This document shows, piece after piece, positions 43,314 to 44,920 of a stretch of DNA of 44,920 nucleotides. The translations under genes were made by a program, and so were the position numbers. Location of the stretch: NCBI GenBank assembly GCA_049974865.1, contig JBNGCX010000031.1, positions 1 to 44,920 of the forward strand, in the 5' to 3' direction. The notes beneath the pieces are model-generated. The model was given only the letters and a program-made list of their open reading frames with translations. It searched no databases and was not told where the DNA came from. The DNA is from JAGSOU01 sp049974865. Lineage in GTDB: Bacteria; Pseudomonadota; Alphaproteobacteria; Rhodobacterales; Rhodobacteraceae. Positions within the stretch are counted from its first letter, which is position 1. Every line of letters begins with the position of its first letter.

Positions 43314-44873
43314 ATGACATCGAAGACACTCTGGGCTGCCTTCGCAGCCTCCACCTGCCTCGCCGGCGCCGCATTCGCTGCCGACCTGACGCGGGTTGCC
43401 ACCGTGCCGCTGGGCGGCGAGATCACCGGCATGTACCTTCAGGACGGCGACCTGTTCTTCAACGTGCAGCATCCGTCCGACGACCTGCCGACCGCGTTTG
43501 CCAAGGCCACCGTGGGCGTGGTCGCCAACGCGCAGTTCGGCGCCGGCCCCTCGGCCGCCCCGGAAGGCGACGAGAAGCAGGTGGTGAAGACCTCGCTCGG
43601 CGACTACCGGATCCTGATCCAGGAAGGCGATTTCGACAAGATGGGCGTCATCGCGGGGGCGAACGGCGTCATCAAGTCGTCCAACGATCCCGACTTCAAC
43701 GGCTTCATCCCGACCGCCGAGAACGAAGGCTACCTGTTCACCAACTGGGAAGACCGCCCCGGCGGCATGTCCCGCGTCAAGCTGACCCGCGCCGCCGACG
43801 GCACCTGGTCGGCCGACGGCACCGATGCCGAGATGATCGACTTCAGCGCCGTCGGCGGCACCTGGGTCAACTGCTTCGGCACCGTGAGCCCCTGGAACAC
43901 CCCGCTGACCTCGGAAGAACTGTATTTCGACGACACCGCGGACTGGAACAACCCCGGCTCCGACGATGCCGGCGGTGTCGAGGCGCTGGCCTCCTACAAG
44001 GGCGCCTTCCCCAACCCCTATGACTACGGCTACATCGTCGAGATCACCGATCCCGCCGGCCGCGCGACCCCGGTCAAGCACATGGCGCTCGGCCGCTACA
44101 GCCACGAGAACGCCGTGGTCATGCCCGACCAGAAGACGGTCTACATGTCCGACGACGGCACCAACGTGGTGTTCTTCAAGTTCGTGGCCGACCGCGCGGG
44201 CGACCTGAGCTCGGGCACGCTCTATGCCGCCAAGGTCACCCAGCTGACCGAGCCGGGCTCGGCCGCCGCCGACACCCCGTTCCAGATCTCCTGGATCGAA
44301 CTGGCCCACGGCACCGATGCCGAGATCGCCGCCTGGGTGGCGGAATACGATGGCCTCTCGCAGGACGACTATGCCGAGGGCGCGACCTCTTACATCTCGG
44401 ACGAGGAAGTCGCGGCCTGGGCGCGTGGCGAGGCCGCGGACAACCGCGTGGCCTTCCTCGAGACCCGCAAGGCCGCCGCGGCCAAGGGCGCCACCGCCGA
44501 GTTCCGCAAGATGGAAGGCGTGAACATCAACCTGGCCGGCGCGGCCGACGGCTCGATTCCGTTCATGTACATGGCGATGTCCGAGGTCTCCAAGGGCATG
44601 TCCGACGACGCCGGCGACATCCGGGTGGAAGCCAACAATTGCGGCGTGGTCTACCAGATGAAGCTGGATGCCAACTACAACACCCACATGATGGTTCCGG
44701 CCGTGGCCGGCGGTCCCTACGACGAGAACAACGAGGCCAACGCCTGCGCCATCGACAACATCTCGAACCCGGACAACATCGTGGTTCTGGACAATGGCGA
44801 CGTGCTGATCGGCGAGGACACCGGCAAGCACGAGAACAACGCCATGTGGCTGTGGCGCGCCTCGGCGATGTAA
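43314..44873 (+). CDS. PhoX-family (DUF839) phosphatase
   Basis: A 519-residue secreted protein with a Sec signal (MTSKTLWAAFAASTCLAGAAFA, cleavage before ADL). Beta-propeller segments match the PhoX/DUF839 family: EGYLFTNWEDRPGGMSRVKL, GRYSHENAVVMPDQKTVYMSDDGTNVVFFKFVAD, INLAGAADGSIPFMYMAMSE and NPDNIVVLDNGDVLIGEDTGKHENN. Known PhoX enzymes are calcium/iron phosphomonoesterases exported by Tat; here the signal looks Sec-like, and the protein is shorter than the best-known PhoX, so activity needs caution. It follows a tandem Pho box, which agrees with a phosphatase role in phosphate starvation. Confidence 0.85.
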   Translation: MTSKTLWAAFAASTCLAGAAFAADLTRVATVPLGGEITGMYLQDGDLFFNVQHPSDDLPTAFAKATVGVVANAQFGAGPSAAPEGDEKQVVKTSLGDYRILIQEGDFDKMGVIAGANGVIKSSNDPDFNGFIPTAENEGYLFTNWEDRPGGMSRVKLTRAADGTWSADGTDAEMIDFSAVGGTWVNCFGTVSPWNTPLTSEELYFDDTADWNNPGSDDAGGVEALASYKGAFPNPYDYGYIVEITDPAGRATPVKHMALGRYSHENAVVMPDQKTVYMSDDGTNVVFFKFVADRAGDLSSGTLYAAKVTQLTEPGSAAADTPFQISWIELAHGTDAEIAAWVAEYDGLSQDDYAEGATSYISDEEVAAWARGEAADNRVAFLETRKAAAAKGATAEFRKMEGVNINLAGAADGSIPFMYMAMSEVSKGMSDDAGDIRVEANNCGVVYQMKLDANYNTHMMVPAVAGGPYDENNEANACAIDNISNPDNIVVLDNGDVLIGEDTGKHENNAMWLWRASAM

Positions 44874-44902
44874 TCGCCGCGCCTGTTCAAGAGACTTCCG
44901 GG

Positions 44903-44920
44903 GGGCAGCCATGGCTGCCC
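44903..44920 (+). terminator. Hairpin after phoX at the window edge
   Basis: A perfect 8-bp inverted repeat (GGGCAGCC at 44903-44910, GGCTGCCC at 44913-44920) begins 30 bases after the phoX stop. The sequence ends with the second arm, so whether a T-run follows cannot be seen. Confidence 0.5.

Overview
The window is GC-rich, densely packed bacterial DNA with a clear alphaproteobacterial, Rhodobacterales-like (Roseobacter/Paracoccus type) character. The signs are two complete TRAP transporters, phn-type ABC genes with a hexapeptide transferase, a PaaR/PaaX-controlled phenylacetate cluster, flavocytochrome c sulfide dehydrogenase genes, an RpiR-controlled operon and a PhoX-family phosphatase. 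I found no rRNA, tRNA, CRISPR array, insertion sequence or prophage. It reads as a chromosome or chromid segment of stacked catabolic and nutrient-acquisition operons. The organism assignment is inference.

Layout. (1) 1-6625, phosphorus uptake: a leftward PhnD-like binding protein with a truncated ATPase gene and a TIM-barrel gene, diverging from phnC-phnD-phnE-phnE-hexapeptide transferase. A Pho-box-like site lies upstream of phnC and a factor-independent terminator follows phnD. (2) 6664-14582, leftward operon: a Dpp/Opp-type ABC transporter (binding protein, two ATPases, two permeases), a second TIM-barrel enzyme and an alkaline-phosphatase-superfamily hydrolase. Its promoter overlaps a possible Pho box. 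(3) 14926-26307, aerobic phenylacetate catabolism: leftward paaG-paaI-paaK-tetR(paaR); rightward a fused hydratase/dehydrogenase, a TRAP transporter, paaZ and paaX. Two matching 22-bp palindromes mark a shared regulon. (4) 26331-28849: a BKACE-family gene, then a cobalamin riboswitch controlling a DUF1636-like protein and a leaderless BtuF-like protein. (5) 28886-33853, leftward: a bd-oxidase-like membrane protein carrying a C-terminal c-type heme domain, a second multi-span membrane protein, a small cytochrome c, an FCSD flavoprotein and a diheme cytochrome. (6) 34156-42159, leftward: HutG-like amidohydrolase, TRAP DctQ-DctM-DctP, glutamine-synthetase-like ligase, aldehyde dehydrogenase and iron alcohol dehydrogenase, ending in a factor-independent terminator and diverging from rpiR. 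(7) 43215-44920: a PhoX-family phosphatase behind a four-unit tandem Pho box.

How the genes work together. Phosphorus scavenging occupies regions 1, 7 and probably 2. Region 3 imports a substrate, activates it and runs the lower phenylacetyl-CoA pathway; the ring epoxidase paaABCDE is not in the window. Region 5 probably passes electrons from sulfide through c-type cytochromes to or from the membrane. Region 6 looks like uptake and gamma-glutamyl-protected oxidation of a small amine or amino alcohol. The less familiar systems are the Dpp-phosphodiesterase operon, the FCSD plus bd-like module, the HutG/TRAP/GS/ALDH/ADH operon and the riboswitch-controlled DUF1636 plus BtuF-like pair. A recurring detail is a strong hairpin just after four of the five periplasmic binding-protein genes.
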